Part shown: positions 6,589 through 14,261 of the stretch, in pieces
How positions within the stretch are numbered: position 1 is the first letter of the stretch
Layout of the letters: the number at the start of each line of letters is the position of its first letter
Assembly: GCA_016926315.1 (NCBI GenBank)
Contig: JAFGOU010000557.1
Location: 1-16,147, forward strand
DNA: 16,147 nucleotides
Direction of reading: 5' to 3'
Source of the DNA: Chitinispirillaceae bacterium
GTDB taxonomy: Bacteria > Fibrobacterota > Chitinivibrionia > Chitinivibrionales > Chitinispirillaceae
Notes under the pieces: generated by a model
The model's input: only the letters and a program-made list of their open reading frames with translations
Told to the model about the DNA's origin: nothing
Database searches by the model: none
Made by a program: the position numbers and the translations under genes

Positions 6589-7155
6589 ATGAAATCAGAC
6601 GCCCTTCTCCTTACCGGCTCACTGATCATCCTGGTCGCCTTCATTCTGGTGGACAGGTTGTATGTCGCGAAATTCGAACCGACCTTCAAGAAGCTCGAGA
6701 CCCAGCGCATCATCACCTCGAACAAGCTCGCGAGCGCGAAAATCGTGTATGAAAACCTGAACCACGTGCGCGACCTGGTGGAGAAAAACATGACGTTCCC
6801 GGGCCAGAAGGACTCGGTGTCGCACGAATCCATCTTTTTCGATTTTGTCACCACCTGCGTCAACGACCTGAAAATGAAACTCATCTCCTGCAAGCCCTCC
6901 ATGCCGCTCATAACGGGAAACATCACCACCTGCGGGTATGACATCGAGCTTGAAGGCGACTTTTTCACGCTCGGCGAGCTGTGCGCCAAGTTCGAAAACA
7001 GCCGCAGGATCATCTCTATTTCTTCGTTCGACGTATCTCTTGCCTCAACGCAGCAGGCCGGATTTGACCGGAGCGGCAGGCCGGCACCGGTCTCGGGCAA
7101 GGAGGGAATCGTGGTAAAAATGCACGTCAATACCTATCGCATTAAAAAGGGGTGA
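6589..7155 (+). CDS. pilO: PilO-like type IV pilus assembly protein
   Basis: A 188-residue bitopic protein with one N-terminal membrane helix (about residues 6-23), a coiled-coil region (about 30-60) and a periplasmic domain with ferredoxin-like character. PilO pairs with PilN and holds the secretin and the platform in line. GAGGAA (6575-6580) sits eight bases before the ATG. Gaps to its neighbours are 15 and 7 bases, so co-transcription is expected. Sequence alone would not identify it with certainty; topology, length and position do. Confidence 0.75.
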   Translation: MKSDALLLTGSLIILVAFILVDRLYVAKFEPTFKKLETQRIITSNKLASAKIVYENLNHVRDLVEKNMTFPGQKDSVSHESIFFDFVTTCVNDLKMKLISCKPSMPLITGNITTCGYDIELEGDFFTLGELCAKFENSRRIISISSFDVSLASTQQAGFDRSGRPAPVSGKEGIVVKMHVNTYRIKKG

Positions 7156-7162
7156 TCACGGC

Positions 7163-7819
7163 ATGAAACAGTACCAGCTCCTCCTGATCGCCTCGCTGCT
7201 CGCGGTTGTCGTTTCAATCGTTATCATCTACCGCGCCGTGGCCGCAAAGTCCAGTTTCGACAAGTCGGTGAGCGAGGCGCTGAAAACCTCGGAAGGGTAT
7301 GACCAGCGGTTCATCGACATGGTCAACCGGCTTGAAGACCTACTCGCAACGCGCGCCCAGTTCGGGTATACCGGAGGCAAAGACCCGATGACCGGCACCA
7401 AACGGCAGGTGGTGCAGCCTAAAAAAGCCGCCGCGCCCAAACGGGCCAGAAAAAGCAGGCCGCCAGCAGGCCAGCCGGAAGCCGTTGAACAGCAGGTTGA
7501 AGAGGTCGATCCTGTCAAGCTTACGGCCATTATTGCCGACGGTACGGGGAGAAAGATAACCGCGGTGGTCATGGACGGCGAGCGCTCCTATTCCGTCGAT
7601 CCGGGCGACCATGTCGCGGGAAGGAAAATCACCAGGATCACCAATGACGGCATTTACATGGAGACCGCCACGTCATACTATTTTTACGACATTTACGGGA
7701 ACGTGGTCAAGAAGGATAAGACGACGGGCACGGTCCAGTCCTATCTCAAAGAGGAGCAGGACGAGGGGGAAAACAAGCCGCCCGTCAAGAAACAGCGGCG
7801 CCCGGCACGAAGGCAATAG
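7163..7819 (+). CDS. pilP: PilP/GspC-like periplasmic linker protein
   Basis: A 218-residue protein occupying the pilP position. PilP (T4P) and GspC (T2SS) connect the inner-membrane complex to the secretin through a small beta domain. Here residues 118-175 fit that domain: short strands with D-P-G-D-H-V and a D-G-I-Y turn. A Lys/Ala/Pro-rich linker (about 83-105) precedes it. The N-terminus is a membrane helix (about 5-27) with no lipobox Cys. It is therefore anchored like GspC rather than as the lipoprotein typical of PilP. The C-terminal tail is strongly basic. A GGGG-containing site overlaps the pilO stop. A 93-base gap follows before the secretin gene. Confidence 0.65.
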   Translation: MKQYQLLLIASLLAVVVSIVIIYRAVAAKSSFDKSVSEALKTSEGYDQRFIDMVNRLEDLLATRAQFGYTGGKDPMTGTKRQVVQPKKAAAPKRARKSRPPAGQPEAVEQQVEEVDPVKLTAIIADGTGRKITAVVMDGERSYSVDPGDHVAGRKITRITNDGIYMETATSYYFYDIYGNVVKKDKTTGTVQSYLKEEQDEGENKPPVKKQRRPARRQ

Positions 7820-7847
7820 CGGCCGGCGTTACGAAAGAAACCGGCCG
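7820..7847 (+). other. Hairpin between the pilP-like and secretin genes
   Basis: CGGCCGG (7820-7826) pairs with CCGGCCG (7841-7847) across a 14-base loop. No T-run follows, so read-through is expected. It might tune transcript stability between the two cistrons. The rest of the 93-base gap shows only the GGGGAGG site at 7901-7907. Confidence 0.35.
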
Positions 7848-7912
7848 TCGCGGACCGTCGATGCCGGCACAACAGGAAAAACAACAACTTCTCATACAAA
7901 GGGGAGGCTCGC

Positions 7913-9283
7913 TTGCTGAAACAGACCATACGTACCAGTCTCATTGCAGGATGCATGATGGCCGCCGTGGGCCCGAACCCTTCGCCGGTATGCGCGGCCG
8001 AGGGGTCTCCCATCGTTACCCAGGACGCGAACCCGCGGCTCAAGCTCAGGATTTCCATGCGCGCCCAGGACGCAAGCCTGTCCGAGATCCTCAAGATCCT
8101 TGCGGAACGTTCGGGAATGAACTTTGTCACGGGCGAAGGCGTGTACAAGGAAAAAATCACCATCATCCTCAATAAAACGCCGGTTGACGAGGCCATTGAC
8201 CTCGTGGTCCGCGCGGCCGGGCTCTCGTATGAGATCGTGGGCAATTCCGTGCTCATCGCTGAGAGCGACAAGCTGAAAGGCGAGGTCGGCCAGCAGGGAT
8301 ACGTGGTAGCGCTCAAATACGCGACCGCCGAAGAAGTCGCGGCCATGCTCGGCGATCTTACCAAATTCGTCAAGGTGGACAAGGGCGGCAACCGGCTGGT
8401 ATGCTTCACCAGCCCGCGCGTGATCAATGAAATCGAGCGGATCGTCAAATCGATCGACCATCCCCATACGCTGGTCATGCTGGACACCCGCATTGTCGAA
8501 GTGTCCATGGACAAAATGAAACAGTACGGCATCAACTGGGCCCAGATGCTTCCCCTTAAGGAGGGAATTTCGCATGACGAGACACCGCTGACGACCGGTT
8601 ACCATAAAGACGGCTGGATGCTCAACGCCCTTGAAATCGATGCAAGCCTCGACCTCATGGTGCAGAACAACGACGCCCGGGTGCTCATGAACTCAAAGAT
8701 GACCACGACCAACAACCGGGAGGCGTCGCTCCATATCGGCGACGTGATCCCCTACACGATCCAGTCGTACAACATGGGCGGCATGGGCGGCGGCGCCAAC
8801 ATGATGATCCAGAAGGAGAACGTCGGCGTCATCCTCACCATGACACCGCATGTCAATGAAAACAACCAGGTCACGCTCCAGCTCGAGCCCGAAGTCTCCA
8901 ACATCGTCGGCTGGGTGGGAGAGAACCAGGACATGCCCATGACCCGCGTCCGGAAAACGAAAACAACGGTGCGGGTGCAGGACGGACAGACCATTTTCCT
9001 CGCCGGCCTGCTTTCGGAGGAGAAATCAACTATCGTATCGAAACTGCCTGTGCTCGGGGATATTCCCCTGCTCGGAAGACTGTTCCAGCACCGGTCGGAA
9101 AAAATCATCAAAAAGAACCTGATCATTGAAATAACGCCCAAAATCCTTTGGGACGGCGCCGAAGGTGCCGTCGGAAGCACCGGCCCCACCGGAGGCACGA
9201 GCGGCGCGGCGGTCCAGGAAAGCGAACCGCAGGAAACGATCGAAGTGGCGCCGGCCGAGCAGCCCGCGAAGAAAACGAAATAG
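7913..9283 (+). CDS. pilQ: PilQ-like secretin
   Basis: A 456-residue outer-membrane secretin that would form the exit pore for the pilus. It begins at TTG 7913, supported by GGGGAGG five bases upstream and by a signal sequence starting there. Cleavage could follow C-A near residue 28 (signal peptidase I). I-A-G-C at residues 11-14 also fits a lipobox, though the segment before it is short. Domains in order: an STN-like region (about 44-118), a NolW-type N domain (about 126-184) and the secretin core (about 240-412) with the signature L-P-V-L-G-D-I-P-L-L-G. A Gly/Pro/Glu-rich tail ends in P-A-K-K-T-K. It is short for PilQ because AMIN domains and further N domains are absent. A Gly/Met-rich loop (288-299) lies within the core. 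Secretin identity is firm. Confidence 0.92.
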   Translation: MLKQTIRTSLIAGCMMAAVGPNPSPVCAAEGSPIVTQDANPRLKLRISMRAQDASLSEILKILAERSGMNFVTGEGVYKEKITIILNKTPVDEAIDLVVRAAGLSYEIVGNSVLIAESDKLKGEVGQQGYVVALKYATAEEVAAMLGDLTKFVKVDKGGNRLVCFTSPRVINEIERIVKSIDHPHTLVMLDTRIVEVSMDKMKQYGINWAQMLPLKEGISHDETPLTTGYHKDGWMLNALEIDASLDLMVQNNDARVLMNSKMTTTNNREASLHIGDVIPYTIQSYNMGGMGGGANMMIQKENVGVILTMTPHVNENNQVTLQLEPEVSNIVGWVGENQDMPMTRVRKTKTTVRVQDGQTIFLAGLLSEEKSTIVSKLPVLGDIPLLGRLFQHRSEKIIKKNLIIEITPKILWDGAEGAVGSTGPTGGTSGAAVQESEPQETIEVAPAEQPAKKTK

Positions 9284-9297
9284 CGGGGCGCACGCAC

Positions 9298-10362
9298 ATG
9301 GCCGACAACTACCATATTCGGGACCTCCTCTCGATCCTTGTCAAATACAAGGCGACCGACCTGCTCCTGAGCCCGGGCAAGCCCCCGCAGATCCGGATGA
9401 GCAAGAAGCTTGTCTCGCTCGAATGCGCCAAGCTCACGCCGGTGAAGACCAAAGAGCTCGCCTATCAGGTCATGAACGAGAGCCAGCAGAAAAGGCTGGA
9501 GGACGAATGGGAGGTCGACTTCTCCTTCGGCATCCCCGAGCTTGCCCGGTTCCGCGTCAACGTATTCATGCAGCGGGGCACGGTCTCCGCCGCGTTCCGG
9601 CGGATCGCGTTTGAGGTCATGACGTTTGAAGACCTGGGTCTGCCGCCGGTGGTGCGGGAGCTGTGCGAACGGCCCAACGGCCTTGTCCTGGTGACCGGCC
9701 CCACCGGCAGCGGCAAATCGACCACGCTCGCGGCAATGATCGACCGCATCAACAACAAGTTCCCGCTCCATATCATCACCATCGAGGACCCCATCGAGTA
9801 CCTGCACCATCACAAACTGGCGACGGTTGACCAGCGAGAGGTCTATTCAGACTCCAAATCGTTCCACAATGCGCTTAAAAGCATTTTGCGCCAGGACCCA
9901 GACGTTGTCCTGCTGGGTGAAATGCGTGACATGGAGTCCATCCAGGCGGCCCTGACCATCGCCGAGACCGGCCATCTCTGTTTCGCCACCCTGCATACCA
10001 ATTCCTGTTCGCAGACCCTCTCCCGGATCGTGGACGTGTTTCCGGGCGATAAGCAGCAGCAGGTGCGCACCCAGCTCTCCATGTGTCTCAACGGCGTTCT
10101 TTCGCAGGTGCTGCTGCCCAGGATCGGAGGCGGGTTGCAGCTGGCAATGGAGATCATGCTTGCGACCCCTGCCATCAGGGCGCTCGTCCGTGAAAACAAG
10201 CTGCAGCACATCGACAACCAGATCCAGCTCGGCGCGAAATTCGGCATGCAGACCATGAACCAGGCGCTGGTCGGCCTTGTGCGCGCAGGGCTCGTGAATG
10301 AGGAAGAAGCCATGGCCGTAAGCCCGGACAAGGACGATTTCCGCAAGTGCATGCTGCAGTGA
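9298..10362 (+). CDS. pilT: PilT-type retraction ATPase
   Basis: A 354-residue hexameric motor ATPase of the GspE/PilT superfamily, which powers pilus disassembly. Walker A is G-P-T-G-S-G-K-S-T (134-142). The Asp box I-T-I-E-D-P-I-E-Y (160-168) and Walker B D-P-D-V-V-L-L-G-E-M (200-209) follow. The His box is A-E-T-G-H-L (222-227), followed by T-L-H-T-N. The PilT-type motif A-I-R-A-L-V-R-E (292-299) distinguishes it from PilB. There is no N-terminal extension and no zinc tetracysteine. The frame stays open upstream to 9148 inside the secretin gene, but homology begins at M-A-D-N-Y, so ATG 9298 is the start. It lies 14 bases after pilQ. Confidence 0.93.
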   Translation: MADNYHIRDLLSILVKYKATDLLLSPGKPPQIRMSKKLVSLECAKLTPVKTKELAYQVMNESQQKRLEDEWEVDFSFGIPELARFRVNVFMQRGTVSAAFRRIAFEVMTFEDLGLPPVVRELCERPNGLVLVTGPTGSGKSTTLAAMIDRINNKFPLHIITIEDPIEYLHHHKLATVDQREVYSDSKSFHNALKSILRQDPDVVLLGEMRDMESIQAALTIAETGHLCFATLHTNSCSQTLSRIVDVFPGDKQQQVRTQLSMCLNGVLSQVLLPRIGGGLQLAMEIMLATPAIRALVRENKLQHIDNQIQLGAKFGMQTMNQALVGLVRAGLVNEEEAMAVSPDKDDFRKCMLQ

Positions 10363-10388
10363 CTGCCGGGCGGGAAACTGATACGCGA

Positions 10389-10425
10389 TATAACAGGTTG
10401 TTTTATATACGGCACCTGTTATAAT
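10389..10425 (+). promoter_or_regulatory. pilB promoter flanked by a perfect 10-bp inverted repeat
   Basis: TTGTTT (10398-10403), a 16-base spacer and TATAAT (10420-10425) preceded by TGT form an extended -10 promoter. TATAACAGGT (10389-10398) and ACCTGTTATA (10414-10423) are exact inverted repeats 15 bases apart, covering the edge of the -35 and the -10. A bound dimeric regulator would block polymerase. The expected start near 10432 lies about five bases before ATG 10437. Confidence 0.6.
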
Positions 10426-10436
10426 TTTTCACTACT

Positions 10437-12605
10437 ATGGAAAACGAACAGGTCTTTGAGCCACAGCAGCAGGGTCCGGCCGACCTGACCGAGATTCCGG
10501 TCACCCTGGCGCTGTACACCTACAACGACGACAAAATCAAAGAGGTGGTGCCCCTTTTCAACCCGCTCTCCCAGGACCGTTCTCTCCGTTTTGTGAAAGC
10601 CGCTCCCGCCCATATCGATCAGCTCTGGTGCGACATGGTGTGCGTGCTCTTTGATCCGTCCACGGACATGGGCCAGTTTTCGCAGGACCTTGCCACGCTC
10701 AAACTGGTGCGGAAAATCCCGATCGTGCTTGCGCTCGTGTTCGACGAAGACCGGGTCCTTATCGAGCAGAACCAGCTTGAAATCGCGGCCGATTACGTGA
10801 TCTATCTCCCGCTCGTTCCGGACCAGTTCGCGAAGACCATCATGATGCACGTGGTCACGATCAGGCTCACCAAGCAGCGCGAGGGAGCGAGGGCCGAGTA
10901 CGGCCGGAGCCTCCATGCGCTCGGTGAAATCCTGGTGCAGAACCGGCTCATCAATTCACTGCAGCTCAAAAAGGCGCTCGACCACCAGAAACACACGGGA
11001 AAACGGCTGGGCGACGCGCTCGTTGAACTCGGGTACATCGACGAAGACCAGAAGCTCCACTTTCTCTCGTTCCAGCTCGGGGTGCCGGTCGCCACGGCCC
11101 GGCAATACGCGGGCGCCGACCTGAACGTGGTCGCGCTCATTCCCGAGCATGTGGCGCGCCGGTACAACTGCATCGCCCTTGAAAAGGCGGAACACGAACT
11201 GCGCGTGGCCATGACCGACGTGCTTGACCTGCGGCTGCTCGACACGCTCCGGGACATTACCGAGCTTACCATAAAACCGATGCTCGGCAAACTCGATGAC
11301 ATTGTCACGTCCATGGACCGTTTTTACCGCGACATATCTTCCCACAAGGACGCCTCCAACCTTCTGGCAGACCTCGACGACAAGGTCGAATACGTCCAGG
11401 ACAAGACGGAAGAGGTCAACCTTGAGGAAATCGTGGCGGCAGGCGCCGAGCTCGGCATCATCAAGCTGGTGAACATGCTCGTGGCGAACGGCGTGCGCGA
11501 CCGGGCGAGCGACATCCACATCGAACCCCAGGAAAAAGAGCTGATCGTGCGGTACCGCATCGACGGCGACCTGCGGCGCGTCATGTCGCCGCCCAAGCAT
11601 TCGCACCAGCCGATCATCACCCGCATCAAGATCCTTTCCAACCTCGACATCGCCGAACGCCGCCTTCCCCAGGACGGCCGCATGGTGGTCAAGATGGGAA
11701 AACGGGAAGTGGATATCCGCGTCTCCATCCTGCCCACGATCTTCGGCGAAAAGGCGGTGCTGCGCATCCTCGACAAGGAAGCGTTCGAAAAGAGCGTTAC
11801 CAATCTCGGTTTCAATACGCACGACCTTTCTATTTTCAAATCGCAGATCACGAAACCGTACGGCATGATCATCGTCACCGGACCCACCGGTTCGGGAAAA
11901 TCCACCACGCTCTATTCCGCCATTCAGGCGATCAAAAACGTGACCAAGAACATCATCACGGTCGAGGACCCGGTCGAGTTTCACATGGACGGCATCAACC
12001 AGGTGCATGTCAATACCAAGATCGGCCTCACCTTCGGCGGCGCGCTCCGTTCCATTCTCCGCCAGGACCCGGACATCGTGCTCATCGGCGAAATCCGCGA
12101 CAACGAAACCGCGGACATCGCCATCAAGATGGCGCTTACCGGCCACCTGGTGTTCAGCACGCTCCATACCAACGACGCAGCAAGCTCCATTGCCCGGTTC
12201 GTGGACATCGGCATTCCTCCGCTGCTTCTCGGCTCCTCCCTCAACCTGATCATTGCCCAGCGGCTCGTACGCCGCACCTGCTCCAAATGCAAAGTTGAAT
12301 ACTCCCCTACCGACGAACTCCTTGACCAGCTCAACCTGAAAGGCGCCTCGCAGTACAAATTCTTCCACGGCGAAGGGTGCGTGAGCTGCAACGGTTCCGG
12401 GTATTCAGGCCGTATCGGCATCTTTGAAATGCTGGTCATGTCAAAGGAGATCAGGAAATTAGTCCTGCGAAACGCTCCGACGATGGAGATCCAGAATCAG
12501 GCCGAGCAGGAGGGCATGAAAACACTCCGCCAGTCAGGCATCCATCTCGCGCTGCAGGGTGAGACCACCATCGAGCAGGTCATTGCGGCGACGACGGAAA
12601 TCTAA
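10437..12605 (+). CDS. pilB: PilB assembly ATPase with receiver-like and MshEN-type N-terminal domains
   Basis: A 722-residue extension motor. The catalytic part has Walker A G-P-T-G-S-G-K-S-T (482-490), an Asp box T-V-E-D-P-V-E-F (508-515) and Walker B D-P-D-I-V-L-I-G-E-I (544-553). L-T-G-H-L-V-F-S-T-L-H follows at 567-577. A tetracysteine zinc site (C615, C618, C648, C651) is typical of PilB/GspE. Before the catalytic part, residues 161-184 and 190-213 are two 24-residue motifs of the R-L-G-x-x-L-V pattern separated by five residues. This is the arrangement of the c-di-GMP-binding MshEN domain; the first motif has Ala for Arg and Arg for Gly. Residues about 20-145 read as a receiver fold, with D73 in V-L-F-D-P and I-P-I-V-L-A-L as strand four. 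The conserved Lys is missing. No Shine-Dalgarno sequence is visible. Confidence 0.93.
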   Translation: MENEQVFEPQQQGPADLTEIPVTLALYTYNDDKIKEVVPLFNPLSQDRSLRFVKAAPAHIDQLWCDMVCVLFDPSTDMGQFSQDLATLKLVRKIPIVLALVFDEDRVLIEQNQLEIAADYVIYLPLVPDQFAKTIMMHVVTIRLTKQREGARAEYGRSLHALGEILVQNRLINSLQLKKALDHQKHTGKRLGDALVELGYIDEDQKLHFLSFQLGVPVATARQYAGADLNVVALIPEHVARRYNCIALEKAEHELRVAMTDVLDLRLLDTLRDITELTIKPMLGKLDDIVTSMDRFYRDISSHKDASNLLADLDDKVEYVQDKTEEVNLEEIVAAGAELGIIKLVNMLVANGVRDRASDIHIEPQEKELIVRYRIDGDLRRVMSPPKHSHQPIITRIKILSNLDIAERRLPQDGRMVVKMGKREVDIRVSILPTIFGEKAVLRILDKEAFEKSVTNLGFNTHDLSIFKSQITKPYGMIIVTGPTGSGKSTTLYSAIQAIKNVTKNIITVEDPVEFHMDGINQVHVNTKIGLTFGGALRSILRQDPDIVLIGEIRDNETADIAIKMALTGHLVFSTLHTNDAASSIARFVDIGIPPLLLGSSLNLIIAQRLVRRTCSKCKVEYSPTDELLDQLNLKGASQYKFFHGEGCVSCNGSGYSGRIGIFEMLVMSKEIRKLVLRNAPTMEIQNQAEQEGMKTLRQSGIHLALQGETTIEQVIAATTEI

Positions 12606-12647
12606 ACATAGCGGATTGCAGCGTAACTACTCAGACGGGCAGGGGTA

Positions 12648-12723
12648 GTCATTCCGGCGCAGGCCGGAATCCAGCTTGTCTCGGGCATGTGTACGACTGG
12701 ATTCCGGCTTCCGCCGGAATGAC
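12648..12723. repeat. Palindromic intergenic repeat between convergent genes
   Basis: A 27-base arm (12648-12674, beginning GTCATTCCGGC) and its near-complement (12697-12723, ending GCCGGAATGAC) enclose a 22-base loop. The GTCATTCCGGC type is a common dispersed intergenic repeat in many genomes. Here it separates the ends of pilB and the second pilT-like gene and could form a stem on either transcript. No T-run follows on either side, so it is not a classical terminator. Confidence 0.75.
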
Positions 12724-12771
12724 GAGCGTAGAAGACTATAGGAACCTGAATAGTTGCATCGCAGAATGATT

Positions 12772-12806
12772 TTCAATCTGCAATCTGCATTCTTCAATCT
12801 GCAATC
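12772..12806. repeat. Short tandem-like direct repeat
   Basis: TTCAATCTGCAATC occurs at 12772-12785 and again at 12793-12806, with a related partial unit between, giving a 21-base period. It abuts the stop codon of the minus-strand pilT-like gene. No function can be inferred. Confidence 0.5.
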
Positions 12807-12808
12807 AA

Positions 12809-13903
12809 CTACATCGCCTTCGGGCTGATCGTTATTGATTCCTGCAACCGCAATTTGAGCCGCATGTCGTTCGGGCTCGTGGCATTGGCAAGCGCTTCGT
12901 CAAGCGTAATAAGGTTTTTCGAATAGAGCTCCAGTATGGCCTGGTCAAAGGTCTGCATGCCGTACTGGTCCCTCCCTTTGGCGATATTTTCAACGATTTC
13001 GCCGAGCTTGTCGGCTTCAAGGATATATCCCCGGATCGCCGCGGTCACCAGCATGATCTCCGAAGCCAGGACCAGGCCCCGGTTGTCGGCGCTCTCAAGG
13101 AGGCGCTGCGAGATGACCGCCCTGAGGTTATAGGCGAGCTGGATCCTCACCTGCCGCTGCTGATGGGCCGGGAACGTATCGATAAAACGGCCGATGGTCT
13201 CCTTGGCATCGGTCGTATGCACGGTCGAGAGCACCAGATGCCCGGTCTCCGCGGCCCGGAGAGCGATTTCCATGCTTTCCGCGTCACGAAGCTCGCCTAC
13301 CAGGATCACGTCCGGGTCCTGGCGGAGCGCCGAGCGCAGGGCGCTGTGGAAATCGGCCGTATCGGCGCCGACCTCCCGCTGTTCGATGGACGCCTGATTG
13401 TCAATATGAATAAACTCTATGGGATCTTCGATCGTGATGACATGGCATGACCAGTTCTGATTGATATAGTCGATCATCCCCGCAAGGGTGGACGACTTGC
13501 CGCTGCCGCTGATGCCGGTCACCAGGACCAGGCCGCGGTTGGCAAGCGCTATTTTTTTCACCACCTGCGGCACCCCCAGGTCGTCCAGCGTGGGGATCTG
13601 GAACGGTATGATACGCATGATGACGGAAACCGTCCCCCGCTGCTTGAAAACGTTGACGCGGAACCGGGCCACATCCTGGATCGTATACGAAATATCGATC
13701 TCCCGTTTCGCCAGGAAACGTTCCCAGTGGTCCGCCCCGAGAATATGCCTGGCAAGCTCCTCCGTATGCTGGCTTGTCAACTCTTCGGCGCTCGTGACAT
13801 ACATGGTGCCGTAAATTCTTCGCAGCGGCGGACGTCCGACCTTGAAATGGATGTCGGACACCCCTTCGGTGACAAGCGACTGCAAATAGGCGTCAACGCT
13901 CAT
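12809..13903 (-). CDS. pilT: Second PilT/PilU-type ATPase
   Basis: A 364-residue motor ATPase encoded opposite to the main pilus operon. Walker A reads G-I-S-G-S-G-K-S-S (130-138), deviating from G-P-T-G-S-G-K-S-T at three non-catalytic positions. The Asp box is I-T-I-E-D-P-I-E-F (156-164) and Walker B D-P-D-V-I-L-V-G-E-L (196-205). The His box A-E-T-G-H-L (218-223) and A-I-R-G-Y-I-L-E (289-296) follow; the latter differs from A-I-R-A-L-V-R-E of the other PilT. The frame is open to 14083, but homology starts at M-S-V-D-A-Y-L, and GAAGG lies about nine bases before that ATG (13903). A second PilT-like protein often acts as an accessory to PilT (PilU or PilT2). That role is likely here but not proven. 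Confidence 0.9.
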   Translation of the reverse strand: MSVDAYLQSLVTEGVSDIHFKVGRPPLRRIYGTMYVTSAEELTSQHTEELARHILGADHWERFLAKREIDISYTIQDVARFRVNVFKQRGTVSVIMRIIPFQIPTLDDLGVPQVVKKIALANRGLVLVTGISGSGKSSTLAGMIDYINQNWSCHVITIEDPIEFIHIDNQASIEQREVGADTADFHSALRSALRQDPDVILVGELRDAESMEIALRAAETGHLVLSTVHTTDAKETIGRFIDTFPAHQQRQVRIQLAYNLRAVISQRLLESADNRGLVLASEIMLVTAAIRGYILEADKLGEIVENIAKGRDQYGMQTFDQAILELYSKNLITLDEALANATSPNDMRLKLRLQESITISPKAM

Positions 13904-14060
13904 GAAGAGAGACCTTCGGCAATCTGCATGCGTAAAAACACGGAAAAAAAACTGTACGAACCAGCATGGACCGGTATTTAAAGTCATATTGTATAATAAT
14001 ATGCAACAAAAGTCAGCCCTAATTTTTTCGCGCTGCGGGTAATGACGGTAATGGATTGAT
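13904..14060 (-). promoter_or_regulatory. Upstream region of the second pilT-like gene
   Basis: On the minus strand TGACTT, a 16-base spacer and TACAAT (roughly 13989-14016) could be a promoter reading toward the pilT-like gene, but both boxes are imperfect. Nothing else was recognised in this stretch. Confidence 0.25.
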
Positions 14061-14084
14061 TTTGTGGACATTAATGTCCACAAA
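14061..14084. promoter_or_regulatory. Perfect 24-bp palindrome, likely operator
   Basis: TTTGTGGACATT is followed directly by its exact reverse complement, with no spacer. It stands in the divergent region between the minus-strand pilT-like gene and the protease gene. It has the size and symmetry of a site for a dimeric regulator. As RNA it would be a stem without a proper loop, so a DNA role is more likely. Confidence 0.55.
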
Positions 14085-14261
14085 TTATCTAAAAAAAACC
14101 ATTAAAAATTTTTTTTTTGGTTATATTAGTAGCAATCTCATGCGCTTTGTCGCTGAACACCAGCCAGGGGGAGGGAAACCGACGGCAGTTCTTACTTAAT
14201 TGCATAATTCACCTGAAAAATTCCTATAAATGCTTTTTTTCCTCCGAGAAAGGATGGCGGT
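14085..14261 (+). promoter_or_regulatory. AT-rich upstream region of the protease gene
   Basis: Runs of A and T (14091-14118), including AAAAATTTTT, suggest bent DNA or an UP-like element. AACCA (14097-14101) and TGGTT (14118-14122) flank them as a small inverted repeat. I could not choose a single promoter with confidence. AAGGA (14249-14253) eight bases before ATG 14262 is the ribosome-binding site. Confidence 0.3.

Noticed and set aside
9148..9297. Upstream extension of the pilT frame into the secretin gene
   Set aside because: The added residues are Arg-rich readings of the secretin tail in another frame; PilT homology starts at ATG 9298.
10956..12368. 470-codon minus-strand open frame opposite pilB
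   Set aside because: GC-rich antisense shadow of a well-conserved ATPase; composition is typical of reverse-frame artefacts (many His, Asp, Val, Gly).
12648..12723. Intrinsic terminator for pilB
   Set aside because: Large stem but no T-run on either strand; better described as a dispersed palindromic repeat.
12772..12806. CRISPR-like array
   Set aside because: Only two 14-base units with no proper spacers and no cas genes.
13904..14083. 60-residue N-terminal extension of the second PilT-like protein
   Set aside because: The extension has no family similarity and ATG 13903 has a ribosome-binding site and matches the usual PilT start.
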